A stretch of 36,558 nt of DNA from positions 1 through 36,558 of the forward strand of contig JASCPG010000030.1 of NCBI GenBank assembly GCA_029960085.1, in the 5' to 3' direction. This document shows, one piece after another, positions 34,470 through 36,558 of the stretch. The stretch is from Microbacteriaceae bacterium PS02067 (GTDB lineage Bacteria; Actinomycetota; Actinomycetes; Actinomycetales; Microbacteriaceae). The notes beneath the pieces were generated by a model that saw only the letters and a list, made by a program, of their open reading frames with translations, was not told the DNA's origin and did no database searches. Numbering within the stretch: position 1 is the stretch's first letter; each line of letters starts with the position of its first letter. A program made the position numbers and the translations under genes.

Positions 34470-36172
34470 GGGACGACCTCCCACTGCACGGCGCCCGAGG
34501 TCAGCGACGCTTCTCGACCGTCGCGTGCAGCGACGCCGGTGACGGACTTGTCGGTGATCGTGATCACCGGGTCGAGCGCGATCGGCAGGGCGACCGCATC
34601 GCGGATGAGCGCCGCCTCGATCTGAGCGCGCACGTCGCGCGCGGCATACACGTCGGTCGTGATCGCCAGCTGCCCGATGAGCGCGTCGACTGCGGGATCG
34701 GCGAGGCCCACCAATGACGCGCGACCGTCGGTGCCCCACTGTGCGCCGATCTCAGCGGCCGTCTGCGGGATCGTCACGCGCACGAGGGCGGCATCCCAGC
34801 CGCCCTGCTCCAGCGCGCCCGCGAGGTCTTCCGTGCCGCAGTCCCCCACGTTCCAGCCCGCTTCTGCAGCGGCATCCCGAGCCGCGGCGACGGCGCCGGC
34901 GGCGAACTCGTCCGTCCGATCGAACAGCACGCACACGGGGGTTCCGGCGGCGATACCCGCGGCCTCGCGCTCCTGCGCCGAATCGTCGGCACCCGTCAGG
35001 GCGGCGGCGAACCCGGTGTCCTCGCCGATGATGTCGTACGCGCGGCTTCCCGGCGCCGCCAGCAGCGCCGAGCTCGCCGTGTAGGCGGACGACCACGCAC
35101 CCGCTCCGCGTTCCATGAGCGCCGCCGACGGGATCGAGCGGAGGAACGCCGCCCGCGCAGGCGACGCGCTGAAGACGCCCGCCGGTCGGAGCAGGAGCGT
35201 CCAGACCGTGCCGTCGTGCGTCGTGTCGACGGGGAAGTCCCTGCGTTCCAGGTCATCGATCGCCTCGCGGTTCGCGGCCGACGGCTCGACCTGCGTCACG
35301 TTCACGTCGGCACCGATCTCGGCCACCGGATCGGCTTCGGCGGGGACGAGCTCGATCTTGGCGACTTTGGGCGTCACGGTCCCCCGGTAGGCGGCGTTCG
35401 GCACGAGAGTGAGGCTCCGGCCCTCCGCGTCGGCGGCGACCTCGTCGACCCGGAACGGGCCGCTCGAGATCAGCGCATCGGGGATCTCCTCCCCGACGGT
35501 GAACCCGTCGCTCCAGACCTCGGCGATCGAAGCGAGCGCATCGGCGTCATCCTTCTGGATCGCCGTGATGAGGGCCTGCTTCGCCTCCATGGGATCTTCG
35601 ACCCCGAGCGCGGATGCGGCGACGACGTGCGCGGGCACCGCGACCGAGAGGTGGCTCTGCCAGTCGTCGATCGGCGCGGGATAGGTGACCTCGATCGCGC
35701 GGGCGAACTCGTCGATACGAGGAACGTCCAGGACGGCATCCGTCGGCGCAGCCTCCCCCGCCGTCGCGTCGCCGGCCTCGCTCGGCGTCACGCTGAGGAG
35801 ACCGGATGCCGCCGCCCACCCCAGCAGCAGATCGGCGGCATCCAAGGGGATGCCGTCGGACCAGGCGGGCTCGAGAAGGTCGTAGCGCACGGTGAAGGGC
35901 TCGTCGCTGACGATCGAGACCGCGCCGAAGCTCTCATCCGCCACGAACTCGCCGTCCACAAGAGCGCCGAATCCGGCACGCGTCATCGCCGCGACGTCCA
36001 GATTGCCCGGTGTCGGCGCCGCCTCCGCATTGCCCGAGGTGAAGGCACCCGACCATCCGACGGTCACGCCCGAACCGGGGACCACGCCCTCCGGGAGCGC
36101 CGAAGCGCAGGCTGTGACGCTCAGCGAGAGGGCGACCGCCAGGAGTGCCGCAACGCGGCGTCGTGCGCTCAT
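34466..36172 (-). CDS. Orphan solute-binding lipoprotein (SBP_bac_5 family, LpqW-like)
   Basis: This 568-aa lipoprotein has a basic start (MSARRR), a hydrophobic stretch and the lipobox VTAC (Cys about 21), followed by a family-5 peptide/nickel-binding fold: YDLLEPAWSDGIPLDAADLL is the usual signature region. No permease or ATPase gene accompanies it. Orphan family-5 proteins of actinobacteria include LpqW, which controls cell-envelope glycolipid synthesis in mycobacteria instead of importing peptides. I chose ATG 36172 because the lipoprotein signal starts there; the gene lies ten bases after the 73-aa gene. Codon use is like its neighbours. Confidence 0.85.
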   Translation of the reverse strand: MSARRRVAALLAVALSLSVTACASALPEGVVPGSGVTVGWSGAFTSGNAEAAPTPGNLDVAAMTRAGFGALVDGEFVADESFGAVSIVSDEPFTVRYDLLEPAWSDGIPLDAADLLLGWAAASGLLSVTPSEAGDATAGEAAPTDAVLDVPRIDEFARAIEVTYPAPIDDWQSHLSVAVPAHVVAASALGVEDPMEAKQALITAIQKDDADALASIAEVWSDGFTVGEEIPDALISSGPFRVDEVAADAEGRSLTLVPNAAYRGTVTPKVAKIELVPAEADPVAEIGADVNVTQVEPSAANREAIDDLERRDFPVDTTHDGTVWTLLLRPAGVFSASPARAAFLRSIPSAALMERGAGAWSSAYTASSALLAAPGSRAYDIIGEDTGFAAALTGADDSAQEREAAGIAAGTPVCVLFDRTDEFAAGAVAAARDAAAEAGWNVGDCGTEDLAGALEQGGWDAALVRVTIPQTAAEIGAQWGTDGRASLVGLADPAVDALIGQLAITTDVYAARDVRAQIEAALIRDAVALPIALDPVITITDKSVTGVAARDGREASLTSGAVQWEVVP

Positions 36173-36182
36173 GAACAGAGGG

Positions 36183-36404
36183 TCAGACGAGGTCGGAGCC
36201 GTCGTCGCCCTCGGCAATCTCGCGGAAGCGTTCGCTCTCTTCGCTCTCGAGCGACGCGCGTGCGTGCTCGATCAGGATCGCAGGCGAGTCCTCCGCTTCC
36301 GCGGCCGTGTCGAACGGACCGATCGTGTCCTCGGACGGACGCGTGTCGGCGCGCTGCACCGACTGCGTCGTGAGGTTGTACCAATAGGGCTGTCCGCCGC
36401 TCAT
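36183..36404 (-). CDS. 73-aa protein with YWYN-type (SPOR-like) motif
   Basis: The N-terminus GGQPYWYNLTTQSVQRA and IGPFDTAAEAEDSPAILIEH follow the layout W/Y-W-Y/F-N-x-x-T...GPF-x-T-x-x-E-A, which recurs in small actinobacterial proteins. The tail is acidic (EIAEGDDGSDL). It is probably cytosolic and cotranscribed with the lipoprotein gene ten bases on. A minus-strand TAGGAT (36432-36437) could be the -10, with a leader of about 20 bases. Function unknown. Confidence 0.75.
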   Translation of the reverse strand: MSGGQPYWYNLTTQSVQRADTRPSEDTIGPFDTAAEAEDSPAILIEHARASLESEESERFREIAEGDDGSDLV

Positions 36405-36431
36405 CCGATCATCCCGCGCATTCTTCCGATC

Positions 36432-36437
36432 CTAGGT
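36432..36437 (-). promoter_or_regulatory. -10 candidate for the 73-aa/lipoprotein operon
   Basis: TAGGAT on the minus strand lies 27 bases upstream of the ATG at 36404. It probably drives the whole minus-strand cluster, since no other gap large enough for a strong promoter is seen until 31248-31322. Confidence 0.4.
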
Positions 36438-36471
36438 GCGCCGTCCTCCGGTGGATGCGCCTGGTCTCCTC

Positions 36472-36487
36472 ACGACAGAGGTCGTGG
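36472..36487. terminator. Hairpin near the window end
   Basis: CACGAC, loop AGAG, GTCGTG. It stands between a possible minus-strand gene end (36536) and the promoter of the 73-aa gene; there is no T-tract. Confidence 0.3.
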
Positions 36488-36535
36488 CGCCGGTCCTCCG
36501 ACCCGCGCCCCGCCCTCCGCGACAGCTCGATGACT

Positions 36536-36558
36536 CAGCCGCCGGCGCGCTCGGCGTC
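36536..36558 (-). CDS. Possible 3' end of a further minus-strand gene
   Basis: On the minus strand the last seven codons at the window edge read DAERAGG followed by a TGA at 36536-36538. The composition suits an actinobacterial C-terminus and the strand fits the cluster, but seven codons prove nothing. A plus-strand ATG at 36530 is the alternative. Confidence 0.2.

Noticed and set aside
36530..36558. Start of a plus-strand gene (ATG at 36530)
   Set aside because: No ribosome-binding site or -10 is visible and only nine codons are available; the minus-strand gene end at 36536 is equally weak.

Overview
The window is a piece of a high-GC actinobacterial chromosome, most likely from the family Microbacteriaceae (Microbacterium or a close relative). 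The evidence is the set of actinobacterial marker genes: a fused 2-oxoglutarate decarboxylase/E1/E2 protein (kgd), a WhiB1-type Fe-S regulator, a PdtaS-type sensor kinase, a SigR/RsrA-type redox sigma/anti-sigma pair, a GuaB1-type protein and SecA1. The constant use of GATGCC/GGCATCC words also fits. The family-level call is inference.

Positions 1-29116 are mostly ordinary core chromosome. In order they hold: two coupled CNNM/CorC-type membrane proteins; guaB1 divergent from kgd; a YegS/DagK lipid kinase; a [15 protein letters not shown] coupled pair of an MprF-like aminoacyl-lipid synthase and a membrane esterase; sigR-rsrA divergent from aroA-rsgA-bcp; a small membrane protein; whiB1 converging on pdtaS; a SAF-domain/CpaE-like ATPase pair divergent from a BldC-like regulator; a repeat-rich spacer; an unknown 197-aa protein; an Rv3235-family gene; an alaA-type aminotransferase; secA1; and a coiled, Gly-rich protein. 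The order sigR, anti-sigma, aroA, rsgA, whiB1, pdtaS, Rv3235-like, secA resembles the Rv3219-Rv3240c neighbourhood of Mycobacterium tuberculosis.

An ISL3-family insertion sequence (29424 to about 30957) separates this core from an accessory segment. Its right end is present two and a half times. It cuts off an FHA-domain gene, and I see no target duplication and no other half of that gene, so it probably marks a deletion or rearrangement junction.

Positions 30958-36558 hold a tightly packed minus-strand cluster: a 73-aa protein, an orphan solute-binding lipoprotein (LpqW-like), a 39-aa coupled small ORF, a WXG100-like type VII secretion protein, a toxin-like protein starting one base later, a 195-aa unknown, a 42-aa coupled small ORF, a 286-aa unknown and the truncated FHA gene. 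I read this as a type VII secretion-linked, split polymorphic-toxin cassette with candidate immunity or accessory proteins. No type VII core component lies in the window.

The strongest non-gene signals are: (i) the same TANNNT-N6-start arrangement, read as leaderless promoters, before seven genes, with two looser relatives; (ii) a SigR-type promoter for sigR embedded in the first codons of aroA; (iii) two 82-bp palindromes whose differences include a compensatory base pair; (iv) a scar where a signal-peptide start, with a phased three-repeat operator, is joined to the tail of a histidine kinase gene.
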